Assembly: GCA_032717465.1 (NCBI GenBank)
Contig: CM064681.1
Coordinates: 15,357,010 to 15,421,009 of the forward strand
Direction of reading: 5' to 3'
Length of the DNA: 64,000 bases
From: Coenobita brevimanus
Taxonomy: Eukaryota > Arthropoda > Malacostraca > Decapoda > Coenobitidae
How positions within the stretch are numbered: the first letter of the stretch is position 1; every line of letters begins with the position of its first letter. Below, in pieces: positions 46,691-58,762 of this stretch. A program made the translations under genes and the position numbers. The notes beneath the pieces were generated by a model that did no database searches, was not told where the DNA came from, and saw only the letters and a list, made by a program, of their open reading frames with translations.

Positions 46691-47296
46691 ATACGGACAG
46701 AGGGAGACAGTTCCAGAGCTGAACTGTTGCATACATGAAGGACTGGAAGTAACTAATGCATTAGAGTGTTGGACAGAAAAGGGATGAGAGTTTTGCTAAA
46801 CGGACTTTACTTGCCCACCATAGTGGTGGAGGGATGCAAGCAAACAATTCAGAGGAGCAGTGACCATTGAAGTTGCGATAGAAGAGAGAAAAAGATGCAA
46901 CAGTGCAGTGAAGAGACAGAGGTTGAAGGAAGCCAGTAAGAGGGGGAGAGTTAATGAGACAGAAATTCCTACTTGTTAAGAAGAGCTGTATGTGGGGAGC
47001 TTTCATACACATGAGAGTTGTACTCTACACAGAGGCGAATAAAACCCGTGTATAAAGTCAACAACTGTGTAGAGGTCAAGATGGCACGGAGTTGGCTTAG
47101 CACACCTAGTCTCTAAGAAAAAAAAAATTACAAGAGAGGTCATATGTTCTTTCCAAGATAAATCCGGAGAGAATGAATACCCGAGTATGTTTAAAGATGA
47201 TCCAGGATTGAGCTGGATATTGTTAAAAGTTGGAGGGTACTACTGTGGAAGATTTTGTTGGGTTGATGGATGTAAGCACATAGTTTTTAATGCATT

Positions 47297-48070
47297 GACC
47301 TGCCGTGTCCCGGTAACTTATGGATATGTTGCAACGTTTTGTCATGCTCAGTCCTGACAATGTATCTGTACTTTTGCAATTGCGAGGTCAGTCATTTGCA
47401 CATTTTTCAAATTTCGTGCATGATTTTTGGTACGTATACACGGGACACCTTCTCTACCTGCCGCCACGTGGGTACACTGCCTTAATCAGTGTGACCTCCA
47501 CCCTCCTTCCCCCACGTATTGTCTCGGCAACTCACCTGTTATCAGTGACCTGGCCAGTAAAGACATGTCGTGCCACAGTACCAAATTCAAGGCGAGAGTG
47601 ACTCCCCAATCGACGATGACGTGGAGGACAAAGATTACATGGCGCCTGAGGAAGAGACGAGCAGAAGTGATGAGAAGGTAACGTCCCCAAGGAAGGTGCG
47701 GTATGTTGATGTGTTCAGTGAGTGAAACAACGCTTATATCGCCTATATTATTGCGTGAAAACCAATATATTCTTGTACTACATATAAATCTGTACTAAAT
47801 GAACAAATATCTTCCTATTCTGAGTGGTTTGCAATAGTTACAGCTATCACAGAAAATGTGACATCCGCAGCGTGGCTTCAGAGAATACAGTACCTGGTGT
47901 TAAAAAAGTCACCTGTTTAGACCACTTCTAAGCTCAGTGAGCACTTTGGGGGGCATTTTCCAATGTTTCTTATAAAAGGCGGAGGTTTTAGCCAAAATAA
48001 ATTTTTTCGAAAATCTGCCAAGATTGGTGTGGGGGGGGGGGGCAGGGGTGAAAAATTGATTGGGATGTGG
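47297..48070 (+). other. Unexplained insertion of about 780 bp inside the family 2 RT
   Basis: In copies A and B the RT text runs straight from the TTTTTAATGCATT region to CCCCTGTCAGAGAT. Here about 780 extra bases separate them. Near 47600-47710 a plus-strand frame reads an acidic run (SPIDDDVEDKDYMAPEEE), stops after KVRYVDVFSE, and overlaps a donor-like GTGAGT. Acidic tracts like this occur near the N-terminus of piggyBac-type transposases, but no catalytic domain is visible. A run of 14 G lies near 48028. Confidence 0.4.
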
Positions 48071-49407
48071 CGGGTAAAAAACAAAACGATTACTTCTGCC
48101 CCTGTCAGAGATATGAGCCAAGTTAGACATTAGGTGTGCCATAGCCTCATCCCATGTCTGTTGAAGTAACTGCTGAGATGGACTCTGTGGGAATCAAATG
48201 AAAAGATGAGGGGTGGACTCATTAGTGCATGACTGGATAGCATTAGATGTATAGCTCAGAAGGTCGATGATAAATAAAAGGAAGAGAGTTGGTGATAGGT
48301 GAGCCCTAAGGAACACCACTAGTGATAGCTCTAGAAGAAGAATGGTGGCCGTCTACAGCAGCAGCTATAGAATGACCAGAAAGGAAGCTAGAGATGAAGG
48401 CACAGATAGAAGGATAGAAACCGTAAGACGGGAGTATGAAAATTAATGATTTATGTCAGACTCGATCGAAAGCATTTGAAATGTCAAGTGCAATGGCAAA
48501 GCTTTTGCCAAAGTCCCGAAAGGAGGATGACCAGGAGTCTGAAAGGTAGGCGAGAAGATTGCCAGTGGAGCATCTTTGACAGAACCCATACTGACGATCA
48601 GAAAGATGGTTGTGATAGGAAGGATTATTTAATTTTGTTTGTTAAGAATAGACTCGAAAACTTTTGAAATACAGGTTATCAAAGCAATTGGGCAATAGTT
48701 AGAGGGCTGAAAATGGTCACCCTTCTTTGGGACAGGTTGAATGAAAGCAAACTTCCAGCAAGAAGGAAAGGCACAAGTTGATAGAAAAAGGTGAAAGAGT
48801 TTACCTAAGCAGGGTGTAAGCACTGTAGCACAGTTCGTGAGGACAACAGGAGGGACCCCCTCAGGTGCATATGCCTTGTTAGTATTGAGACCAGTGATGG
48901 CAGAAAATATATCAAATGAAGACATTTTAATATCAGCCACGAGGAAGTTACAGGAGGGAAATGATGGAGGAACATCACCGGAACTGTCAAATGTGGAATT
49001 GGAGGAGACAGTCTGAGTGAGGAGTTCTGCTTTACCCGTAGGAAAAACAGCTACAGAGCCATCAAAATGGAAAAGAGGTGAAAAGGACGATGAGGTAAAG
49101 TTGTTAGAAAGGTTTTTGTCAAGGTGCCAGAAGGAGCTGGAATTTGGAGAGTTCAGAGGATTTAGAATGAATGGAATTATTATTATTATTTTTTTTTTTT
49201 TGCAGTGCGAACAGACTTAGCACGATTGTGGGCAGAAACAAAAGTTATAAGATTCAGGAATGGGTTGGCTCTGGTGCCTTTTCTAAGCCTTCTCCTTGTT
49301 GTGGACAACATTAGAACACGCATGATTAAACTTTTTTTTTTTTTTTTTTTTTTTAGTCCAAATATATGAAAAAGGAATGAATGCTTCTATGCCCAAGAGA
49401 ATAGCTT

Positions 49408-49735
49408 TCAGGCATGGAAGCAATAATCATTCCAGGGAAAATCAAAGAAGTGCGGCCTGAGGGCCTCCCAATCAGAAGGTCCAAGGCACCACAGCTGCTG
49501 CTTCTTTGGAGGGTCCACAGTTCTTACTGAAGCCATAGGACAGGTTGAGGTGATAAGGTTGTCATCAGAGGAACCGGACAGAGAGAAAAGATTAGCAGCA
49601 TTGGCAGAAGGATTAGTTGTAAGGAAAAGGTCAAGAACGTTGTACTCTCCAAGGCGGTCACAGATATGGTTAGGGTGCTGTACAAGCTGCCTCAGGTCAT
49701 TAGCGATGGAAAAGATGTAGGCTTGTTCACCAGGT
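49408..49735 (-). pseudogene. Family 2 LINE endonuclease C-terminal part
   Basis: Minus strand reads IANDLRQLVQHPNHICDRLG, NVLDLFLTTNPSA, then GSSDDNLITSTCP, where the usual catalytic SDH is SDD, and FPWNDYCF. Its upstream half was pushed to 56154-56402 by the nested LINE. Confidence 0.75.
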
Positions 49736-49750
49736 GGATCAGTAAAAGGA
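49736..49750. repeat. Left target-site duplication of nested LINE
   Basis: GGATCAGTAAAAGGA, identical to 55985-55999. Confidence 0.95.
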
Positions 49751-49903
49751 TTGATTGATTGATTGATTGATAAAACGCATGGCACCGCAACAACATGGTC
49801 ATATGGTGCGGTATAAGCAAAAATATAAGCAGTAGAAATATAAACAACATTAAAAAGTAAAACTCCATATTAAAAACTAGACATCAAAGTAAAAACAGTG
49901 GAA

Positions 49904-52900
49904 TCATAAAAGGTGAAGGAGGCCAGCCTCCCTCTGAAATAAAAACAAATCGTCCCCAGGGGTACCAGGTTCTCTCCCAAGCATCGAAGAGAGACAGTAA
50001 GCACCACCCTCCCATCGGTGCCTCAATAGCAGCCTCCGACGTAAGTCGCCCAAACTGGGACACTCAACCAGCAAATGTCTGACAGTAAGGGGAACCAAAC
50101 AGTCATTACAAAATGGCTGCACACCTCCACACATGAGGAACTCATGTGTGAGCTTGGTATGTCCAATGCAAAGACGAGCCAGAACAGTTTCTAAATTATG
50201 AGGTATTGTGAAACAAACTCTCTGAGAGACGAACTTGGTGACTTCCCTTAGCTTCCTGACAGGAACGCTATCCCACCGTAACTGCCAACAAGCACAAACA
50301 GCAGACAACACTGAAGTGCATAAATCAGTAGCAGGTAAAGGGCAAGGAGCACATACAGGTTGTAAAGCTGCAGCCTTAGCAAGTGCATCTACTCTTTCAT
50401 TACCTATGACACCAACATGTGCTGGAACCCAGCAGGAATCCACTCTCTTCCCCCGACGACGAATGAGGAACAGCCACTCCAAAATAGCTAACACTATAGG
50501 ATGGGAGGAGTTGAAAGAGTCCAGGGCCAAAAGTGCCCCTTGAGAGTCGCTAAAAATAGTAAAATGATTGCCATAGTGAACAAACACCAACTTCAGGGCT
50601 AAAACTATAGCTGATAACTCTGCAGTAAAAACTGTGGCAGCCAAAGGAAGACTACCTCCACGGCTAAAATTGGGAAACACCACTCCAAAACCTACACCAG
50701 AGGCGGATTTAGAGCCATCAGTATACACAGGCACAGATCCACCATGACTAGAAGAATGTTCTAAAAATAACTGTAAATGACACTGAGGAGCAACAGAATC
50801 CTTGGAGTCTGCAAAAAACCTGCAGTAGGTCACCTTGGGCAAGATCCAAGGAGCAACCCTCGGGATCCGAACAGGACTGCCAGGTACTGTCAACAAACCA
50901 AACTCCTCCATGATATCCCGAACCCTATAGCCAAACGGACGAGGCATCCAAGGATGTCTACTATAATGCAAGAAAACAAGACTGTTGCATCACACACTTA
51001 CAGACAAGTGAGTCTGGAAGGCGACAAATTCGGAGCCAGCACCGTGCTGCAACAGACTGATGCAGTAGATCTAAGGGAGGCACACCAGCTTCCACCAACA
51101 AGCTGGGAATTGGAGATGACCGAAAAGCCTCAGTTGCAAGGCGAAGACCATCATGATAGACAGCATGTAGGGTTTTTAGTCTGGCCTCTGTGGCAGACGA
51201 GTAGATCTCGCAGCCATATGACATCTTGGAGGCTACAAAAACCTGAAACAAATGCAAGAGCATCCTCCGATCAGCACCCCAAAAGGTATGGGACAGAACG
51301 CTCAAAAGATTGAGAGCCTTCATACATGATGCTTTAAAACTTGCCAAGTGTGAGACCCAAGTCAAACGACAGTCAAACGTCAGGCCCAAGAATTTCGTCT
51401 CTTCCACACAACGGAGTCTCCTGCCACAAAGCTGGAGATCAGGGTCTGGGTGTACCCCTCTCATCTTACAGAAGTGCATAGCCACAGCCTTAGAAGGGGA
51501 AAACCGAAAACTCTTGGAAGTGGCCCAGGCAGAGATCTTGTCCAAAGCAAGTTGCATACGCCGCTCAATAGCAGACATGCGGGAGCCCAAAAACCATATA
51601 GCTAAATCATCCACATAAAGGGATGAGGATACCCTGGTAGACACAGTGTCGAGAATATCATTGATGGCCACCGCAAATAGAGAAACACTTAAGACACTCC
51701 TCTGTGGGACACCTTTCTCCTGGCACAGTGGCGCAGAAAGGGTGGAACCCACACGGACCCGGAACACACGATCAGTCAAGAAGTCTCTAAGCAACACAGG
51801 CAGACGACCACGTAAACCAAAGGCATGAAGTTGTTGGAGGATGCCATGGTGCCAGGCAGTGTCATAAGCCTTCTCAAGGTCAAAGAACACAGCCACAAGA
51901 TGTTGCTTAGAGGCAAAAGCTTCACAGATTGATGCCTCAAGTCTGATAAGGTTGTCGGTAGTGCACCGTAATTTCTGGAAGCCACTCTGCGAAGGAGAGA
52001 GAAAACCACCCTTCTCCAGAAACCACATAAACCTGACATTGACCATCTTTTCAAACAGTTTGCACACGCATGATGTCAAACTAATAGGGCGATAGTTGGA
52101 GATATGGGAATGGTCCTTACCAGGCTTTGGAATGGGAAGGACAACAGCCAACTTCCAACTCTTGGGAATAGAGCCCTCACTCCAAGCCCTGTTAAAAAGG
52201 TCCAATAAGAACTGAATTGAATCAGTCGGCAGATGACGTAGCATAGCGTATGGAATGTCGTCAGGTCCAGGAGCAGTGTCACCACACTCCGAGAGGGCAG
52301 CACGCAGCTCTCAGAGACTAAAGTCTAAATTATTTGGCTCTCCACCACGAGAGCTAAAGTCAAGACCAAGCCTCTCCTGATTCCTACGAAAGCTAGCATA
52401 TGGCCTAGAAGGATCCTTTTTCAGACAGCGCAAAACTGATCTGCAAAAGCAGAGGCTACTGCATCAGGTGCAGACACTAGGTTTCCGTGAAGTCGCAACA
52501 CTGGTGGAGAGGGGGGCGTGAACCTACCAGAAATCTTGCGCACCTTTTTCCACACACTAGGCATTGGAGTAGAGGATGTAACTGTAGAAACATACGACCT
52601 CCAGGAGTTTCGGCGAGCATTCTTCATGATCCATCTGTAGTAAGCACGTGCTTTGCAAAACTGGATTTTTAGGAAAACAACATCACGATTGGCAAAATAC
52701 CGACGGGCAGCCACTTTGTAAGCTCCCTTTGCTATAGAGCAATCGTCATTCCACCATGGCACAGGTCTCCGGGAAAAAACACCAGAAGTCTGTGGGATGG
52801 AATGAACCCCTGCTGAGAAAATGGTCTTAGTAAAAGAATGTTCAGCATCGTTGATAGTTGAAAAATCAGTAACCCTGTAGGCAAATACACATAGTTCCTC

Positions 52901-53616
52901 AAAGAGAGACCAATCAGCCCTATCCAGACACCAGCATGGCATACGGGCTGCAGGAACAGAGCGAGTAGTCTGGACCAACACGGGATAATGGTCACTACCA
53001 TGCAGATCATCCAAAACCACCCAAGAAAAATCAAGGGCACAATCAGAGGAGGAGATGGTGAGGTCAATGACAGAGTACATGCCAGTCTGAACATGGAAAT
53101 GGGTCGACCTCCCATCGTTGAGGACAACCAAATCTAAACCCCCAACCAAAGAGGCAATAAGATCACCCCGGGGATTTGAAAGTGAGTCACCCCACAAAGG
53201 ATGGCGGCCATTAAGGTCACCAAGGAGAAGAAAAGGGGGTGAAAGTTGGCTGATAAGGGTTTCCAGATCAGCACGCATAACAGGGATGGAAGGTGGAAGG
53301 TACAGACAACAGATGGTATAGCACCTCCCAACGTGCATCTGTAGTGCTAGAACTTGAAGGGGAGACTGTATCTCAAAGGAAATAAAAGGGACATCAGAAC
53401 GGCACAAAATTGCACATCCACCTCTGTGACCTCCAGGAGGAGATGCATGGAAGACCTCATACCCCCTAATAGAAGGGAACTGTCTATCCCCATCATTGTC
53501 TCCTGAAGACAGACACAGAACAGGCTCAGAGCAGAGAGTAATAACTGCAATTCCTCCCAGTGTGCCATGACACCTCTACATTTCCATTGGAGACAAATTG
53601 GTACTGATTGAGCCAT
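49904..53616 (-). pseudogene. LINE-1 family ORF2, nearly intact (endonuclease, reverse transcriptase, RNase H)
   Basis: ATG at 53616 opens MAQSVPICLQWKCRG. Domain order: APE endonuclease with LLLGDLNGRHPLWG and GSDHYPVLVQ (53616-52750); a linker; RT in an open stretch of 427 codons (52244-50961) with PIPKPGKDHSHISNYRPISL, FFDLEKAYDTAWHH and YVDDLAIWF; RNase H and C-terminus in 355 codons (50971-49904) with YTDGSK, FTAELSAI, FSDSQGA and GNERVDALAK, the complete D-E-D-D set; then a Cys/His cluster CGGVQPFCNDC. Breaks are a frameshift near 50965, a damaged join between 52244 and 52421, and one near 53370. PQGS reads PQRS, a conserved-motif change. Confidence 0.9.
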
Positions 53617-53654
53617 AGTGAGTAGTAATAAATATGAAATGAGAAATATCAAGG

Positions 53655-55409
53655 CTATGTAGCAACCTCACTGGGAAGGGTGTGCAAAAGACCTTCTTCC
53701 TAGGCATGGAGCTCTGTCTTACCAAATGAGAAGACAATGAAGATTTAGAGTTTCCATGGATGGAAGGGCCCTTACCTCGAAACCGGTCACGTCCATCGTC
53801 AGAATGAGCCTGTGGCACAGAGAGACTGTCCTGGAAGACCCACTTGTTCCGGCCACACCCCTGCGTGGGAGCCTGGCTGGCACCCTGGGGCCAACCAGAC
53901 CTTCCCCAACCGAATCTACCAAGGCCTGGCTGCCGGGTGACTGATCAGAGGGAGCCGGTGACCGAGCCCTTTGAGTATCCAAAGGCCCAGACTCCGACAC
54001 ACCTGAGCAAGATGCAGGGACTGGGATCTTAGAAAGACCGTCAAGAACACCCACCGACTTAGGTGCCACCACTGCCTGGGTTGCTGAGCGAAGAGCCCCC
54101 TAAGAGTCCACATGTGGCACAGAAGTTTGAACCTTAGGTGGAGGGGAATCACCCAAAGACTCCTCACTCCTCACCCGTTTGAGGTTGGCAGATGCAATCT
54201 CCATCTCCATGCCAGAACTTTGGGACGCACTAGAAACTGTAGAGGCACACTGTGGAGTCGACTGAACATTAGTATCAGAGCAAGCAGATAGTACAGGAGC
54301 AGCAGCCATTACAGGAGGAGCAGCTGATACAGGATTAGTAGTCGGAACAGGAGTATCAGTTGGAAGAGTAGTAGCAGCCAGGACAGGAGTAGCAGCCAGT
54401 ACAGGAGTAGCAGCTGGTACAGCGGTAGCTGCTGGTACAGTAGTAGCAGCCAGTACAGAAGCAGCCGACAGACGACATACAGACTGCAAAGGTACTGGAC
54501 TTTCTGAGAGACCACAAGGAGGTGTAGTAGGACGTCTGGTATCAGACAAGGGACGAGCAGTAGGATCAGAATGTGGAGCAGGGGCTCTATGACGGTGCAC
54601 AACAGGTTTTGACCGAGAAAGAATAGAAGCAAAGGACACACCAGGGTGGACATACATAGACAGGACACGTGTCTTAGCTTCAGTAAAACTCAGCCTCTCG
54701 GAGGCTCTGAGAGACAAAATTTCGTGTTCCATTTTGTAAAGATCACAAAGTTTTAGAAGAAGCAGCATGCTTACCACCACAATTGACACAAGTTACAGGG
54801 CCAGGGCATTCCACACCCTCATGAATGTCTAAACAACATAACGCACAGACTGCTGGAAGACCTAGTGCAAGGCACCTACAAGTCCGGCCAATATGACCGA
54901 AACGCTGACAGCAGAAACATCTACGAGGCATAGGGACATATGGCCTTACTTTGTGCCGGTGTCATGCAGCATTAAGAACAGCAGGGAGGCTCAAGGAATC
55001 AAAGGTCACAATCAAGGATGGAGTTGGCACAAGGTCACCATTTATCTTCTTAATCCTCTCAATCTTTATTACATTCTGGGCAGACAACTCTTCAACAAGG
55101 CGTGCCTCATCATAAATCAATAGTTCCTTAGCATAGACAATGCCACGAGAATGATTCAATGAAGCATGTAACTGACTGACCAGAAAGCTCTGCTAAAGAT
55201 AGAATAGTCGCACTCTGAGAAGGGTCAGACACCTCTACCAACAAACTGCTATCAGCCTGTGGAACAACTTTAGGGGTTGCACCACGAGCAGTAACCAGTT
55301 CTCGATGGGTCCAGAAAATGTCACATTTCCGGAGGTCTACCCCAGCAGGACCACGTATGACTAAGAATTTGTTGAAAGATGCAGGAGGACGAACAAGTAA
55401 ATAATCCAT
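53655..55409 (-). pseudogene. LINE-1 family ORF1 (Gag-like, zinc knuckles), nested copy
   Basis: ATG at 55409 opens MDYLLVRPPASF and leads directly into the conserved VIRGPAGVDLRKCDIF block. The Ser/Pro/Arg-rich stretch after the start in copy B is absent. Knuckles at 54931-54743 include CFCCQRFGHIGRTC (first His-type loop intact) and CALCCLDIHEGVEC. A Pro/Ala/Thr-rich region with repeated AATPV/AATTV words (54500-54300) follows. Frames change near 55128, 54960, 54760 and 54100. The stop TAG is at 53655-53657, 38 bases before ORF2. Confidence 0.85.
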
Positions 55410-55984
55410 AATGCATTACAAAAAACCTTCATTCCCCCACCCCCCCACCCACCACGAAGCCCAACAGGGGGAGGTCATATGTCAGGGCCAGTACCACTGA
55501 CGACCCCAGGGGTAGCGGAGGAATATACGCAGGTAACCACTGGGGGACCTAGGCAAGGGTGACTCCAGGATGATAGGAGCCACCAGGCCCCCCAGTGCCC
55601 ACTTGACCCTAGCCAACGCATGACCAGCCGATTGACCTAGTCGGGCCCAACCAGGCCGCCCATCTAGCCAGAATAAGAGACCAAAGAGGTGTATTGCTAG
55701 CTGCAGGGCGCTGCGTGCAGCATCGCCCAACCTCCAGGACTCCATCTCCTAGCATTACGGGACGCCACACACGGCAAACACGTGGGGAGGCAACAATCCC
55801 GCCCTAGATGGCAATAGGCATGGACTAACATCACCAGCAGCCCTCCACCAGTGATGTAGGGGGTGCTTGGTCCACGAGACTGACAAATGCCGAACCCTAT
55901 AAAGGTAGGCATGCCTCCAAAGTAGGTGGCACCGCCAACCACGCTTCAAGCCCCACCACCACGTCAAGGTGACCCCCTGCAGCG
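55410..55984 (-). promoter_or_regulatory. LINE-1 family 5' UTR, likely internal promoter
   Basis: 575 bases between the target-site duplication and the ORF1 ATG, matching copy B 25638-26209. LINEs carry their promoter here. A GGTCACCTTGACGTGGTGG word near the start is the best-kept part in all three copies and can form CACC/GGTG hairpins. A GTGGGTGGGGGGGG run precedes the ATG. Confidence 0.55.
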
Positions 55985-55999
55985 GGATCAGTAAAAGGA
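55985..55999. repeat. Right target-site duplication of nested LINE
   Basis: GGATCAGTAAAAGGA, identical to 49736-49750. Confidence 0.95.
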
Positions 56000-56470
56000 G
56001 AGAAGAGCCAAAGGTGGTGGTGAACTTTGAAATCTCCTAGAATGGAGATTTCAGAGAAAAAGAAATGGACAGGATGTGTTCCAACATAGAAGTAAGATAG
56101 TTGAAGAATTTTTCATAGCCAGTAGAGATTAGGGGATAAGTAAACAGCACAGATTAAGTCAGAAAATGACAGGAAAGCTGAAACCAGATAGTAGAGAATG
56201 CAGAAGATTCAAGTTCAAGAACACAAAAGCAAGATATGTTGTTGCATACATAAACACATTCACCTTTGGCTTTGAAGTGAGTGTAGAGAAAGTGGGACGA
56301 TACTGAGAAGGGTTTGCTATCAGTCACCTTTGACAGCTGAGTCTCAGTAAGGAAGAGAAGGTTAGGTTTTGAGGAGGAGATATGGTGCTCAACAGAGAGC
56401 AAATTAAAGGACGGCCGCGAATGTTGCAGAATGAAAAAGTGAGTCAGACAGTGGTTCCAGGCATCTCGCT
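56000..56470 (-). mobile_element. Family 2 LINE, 5' portion of the interrupted copy
   Basis: Minus-strand endonuclease N-terminus: KPNLLFLTETQLSKVTDSKP and YVCNNISC (56402-56154). It continues the element that resumes at 49735. The 5' limit is near the GGTTCCAGGCATC word, as in copies A and B. Confidence 0.7.
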
Positions 56471-56709
56471 TGGTAGTCAGTGGGAGAGGGGCGGATGGTG
56501 GGGACTTTTATGGTCCCTCCCCCCACCCTGGGGACTCTGAGGTTTGGTTAGTAGACGTCATTTTCTTTTCGTGAACTTTTGCATAGGAACTGAAGTGCAT
56601 AATTTGCATGTAGTTTGCTGTTGATAGTTAGATGAACTTGTATTGGCGTGTATGCTGGCCTGCTCTCTGTGTACTGAAACACTGAAAAAGTTCGGCAAAG
56701 GCGGATGGT

Positions 56710-56749
56710 CTGGAGCTAGTCCCGAGGGCTGATGAAACGGGAGCTCCAG
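56710..56749 (+). other. Hairpin with hammerhead-like words
   Basis: CTGGAGCT pairs with AGCTCCAG (8 bp) and CCCG with CGGG (4 bp), leaving a loop with CTGATGA and GAAAC. A GTC lies on the left side. Stem II of a hammerhead is missing, so self-cleavage is not supported. Confidence 0.3.
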
Positions 56750-57550
56750 CTCTCCCTGTCATCCACCTTGGGCGCACCACCCTGCTCGACTGGTGCTACA
56801 ATCTACTCCCTGTTTATCTCCACTCTTTTCTCATCCATTCATAATGGTCAGTCCGTCTCTCCTTTATTTCTCTGATTTTTCGAAATGTTATCTTTCCTCC
56901 CTTTCCACTTTCATTCCTCCTTCCCCTCCCCTCCCAGTTTATTAATACATTTAGCCAGCGATTTAAAATGGTAGTGTTCTTTATCATTTAGATACTAGAT
57001 GATAATGGTTTTCCTTTTTCCTCTATTTCTTCATTTTCCTCCCCATTCTCTACTAATCCCTTCAGAAAACCCTCCTATCACTGTCTAAAAACTATCTTAC
57101 GTTTACATTACAATCTTCTATTAACTCCAGCAAACCGAAATGCGTAACTGAATGGGTATGAAGAGTAATAATTAAAGAGCTATGAAAATAATCAAGTTTT
57201 TATGCTTCATCAATTTAGTAACCTGGAAATGAAAAGGTTTGGAATGATACAAAGCTAATACTGCTCATGCAAAAGCAGACAGTAAGACGACCTAACATAA
57301 GACGACTGGAGGATATTTTGAATTAAATTACAGAAAATTGAGCGCAATATGGTAAAACAATTTCGAAAAGAACGTTATGATTATCAATACATTCGTGTTA
57401 TCCTGAAAAGTGAAAAAGTAAAATAGAAAATTAATGATGGAAGAGCGAATGGAATGGAGTTTATCTTATTGTAAAGGCATATACAGTGAAGACAAAAGAA
57501 TAATAGAAAAATATCCAAAATATACGGAAAAGTTAAGTAATGTTATCTCA

Positions 57551-57553
<3 letters not shown>

Positions 57554-57581
<28 letters not shown>
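57554..57581. repeat. GA dinucleotide microsatellite
   Basis: About 13 uninterrupted GA units. Confidence 0.95.
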
Positions 57582-57631
57582 GTCGATCCATACTAAACGG
57601 TAAAGTCTTCTAGCTACTTAGAAAGAAACTT

Positions 57632-57674
57632 TACGGCAGATGGAAGAAGCCTACGGCAGATGGAAGAAGCCTAA
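57632..57674. repeat. 20-bp direct duplication
   Basis: CGGCAGATGGAAGAAGCCTA occurs twice in a row. Confidence 0.9.
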
Positions 57675-58249
57675 TGATTTAAGAGTTCGACTGTCGTTGG
57701 AACTGATGCGAATTCAATCCCAGGAAAAAAAAACAGTTGAATTAAAATTCGTTAAAACAAACACTACTGACATTCCAGAATATCTATTGAAGAATCAAAA
57801 GAAACACTGCAGAATATTGTGGACCCACTTTACAGCGTGAAACTAGTTGAAAGGTAGGGGATCACTACAAACGAAAATCATACTACAACTACCTCTAAAA
57901 AGTTTTCTACAATGATACCATTTTTAGCCTCACAGTGGTGTTGAGAAGAGGGATTTGCTAGATTTGTTCTCAGTACTTCTCTTATTTTTTGTTACGATTC
58001 AGAGTTGCCAGTTAGCCTGTTAATTGTGAGCATAGGTATTCTGTAAATTTATGCTTTACATATTGTGCCCTTTTTCTGTTTCATTTATGTAATTGTTTGT
58101 TAAATTATGTAATTTTACTTCAGTTTGTATGCTAAATGGTTTGGAGTGTTACGTAGTGTAAGAAAACTTGGGGATATTTTGAATGTCTCTTGAGTGGTAA
58201 CTGTTGCTTCTTCGAGAGTGCACTAGAACTTTGGGGAAGTAGGGAAGGC

Positions 58250-58285
58250 TATTTAAGGAGATGGAAGTGCCTAGGGGAGTCAGTT
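58250..58285 (+). promoter_or_regulatory. LTR core promoter (TATA plus initiator)
   Basis: TATTTAAG at 58250 and the arthropod-type initiator TCAGTT with A at 58282, 32 bases apart. This would define the U3/R border. Confidence 0.5.
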
Positions 58286-58469
58286 TCGTTTCAATTTTTA
58301 GTTTCAGTGTAGTTCAGTGTCACTGCAACCTAGTGAAGATTGTATAGCTCCGGTACTTGTGAAAACAGTTAAGTGTAGTTGGCAAGTGCTAACCCGTGGA
58401 TTGCACAATTAGCTTTTTTTCATGCCACCCCATGGTACGCAAAAAATGATGGAAAAATATATTTTTCTT

Positions 58470-58731
58470 GTTTATTTTAAACTTGAAGATAAACATCCAG
58501 GGCATCATCTGGTTAAAAGAAAAAAACATCTCTCTCATTCTTTGCTTAGGGCTATGCATAAGTTTACGTATGGGATTAGTGATGAAATTTTAAAAATCAA
58601 AATATTTTTTGGGGGGTTTTGTTTATTGCAGACTTGAAGATAAACATCCGGGGTATCATCTGTTGAAAAGAAAAAAAAATCTCTCTCTTTCTCCGTCTTT
58701 GCGTAGTGCCATGCATAAGTTTGTGTAGGGG
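58470..58731. repeat. Diverged tandem duplication inside the LTR
   Basis: Units starting GTTTATT at 58470 and 58621, 151 apart, share ACTTGAAGATAAACATCC and ATGCATAAGTTT. Confidence 0.8.
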
Positions 58732-58762
58732 TTGAGTTGTGTACAGTAATGCACGGCCAGCA

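Larger units (their letters stand above)
46691..49735 (-). mobile_element. Family 2 LINE, antisense, 3' portion (interrupted copy)
   Basis: Strongly decayed family 2 element whose 5' portion continues at 56000-56470 on the far side of a nested LINE. Recognisable minus-strand pieces are a C-terminal RT block (46761-47012), a pre-RT block with AYAPEGVPPVVL and FIQPVPKKGDH (48629-48940), and the endonuclease C-terminus (49408-49735). It keeps endonuclease sequence deleted in copies A and B, so it is an independent insertion. Poly-T runs lie near 49190 and 49331. Confidence 0.75.
49751..55984 (-). mobile_element. LINE-1 family copy, full length and best preserved, nested in family 2
   Basis: 6234-bp antisense element between perfect 15-bp repeats GGATCAGTAAAAGGA. 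The 3' end is a TCAA tail (TTGA on the plus strand, 49751-49772). The 5' end keeps the GGGGGTCACCTTGACGTGG leader of copies A and B. Long open stretches remain and all four RNase H acidic residues are present, so it inserted more recently than the copies in the tandem unit. It still has a few frameshifts, so activity is not expected. Confidence 0.93.
56471..57989. other. Sequence between family 2 LINE and LTR element, no gene seen
   Basis: GC-richer start with a 40-base hairpin at 56710-56749, then AT-rich DNA. It holds a GA tract and a 20-bp direct duplication. An open frame of 66 codons at 57640-57840 has no recognisable motif. Confidence 0.4.

Noticed and set aside
56710..56749. Active hammerhead ribozyme
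   Set aside because: No stem II between CTGATGA and GAAAC; a simple long hairpin explains the pairing better.
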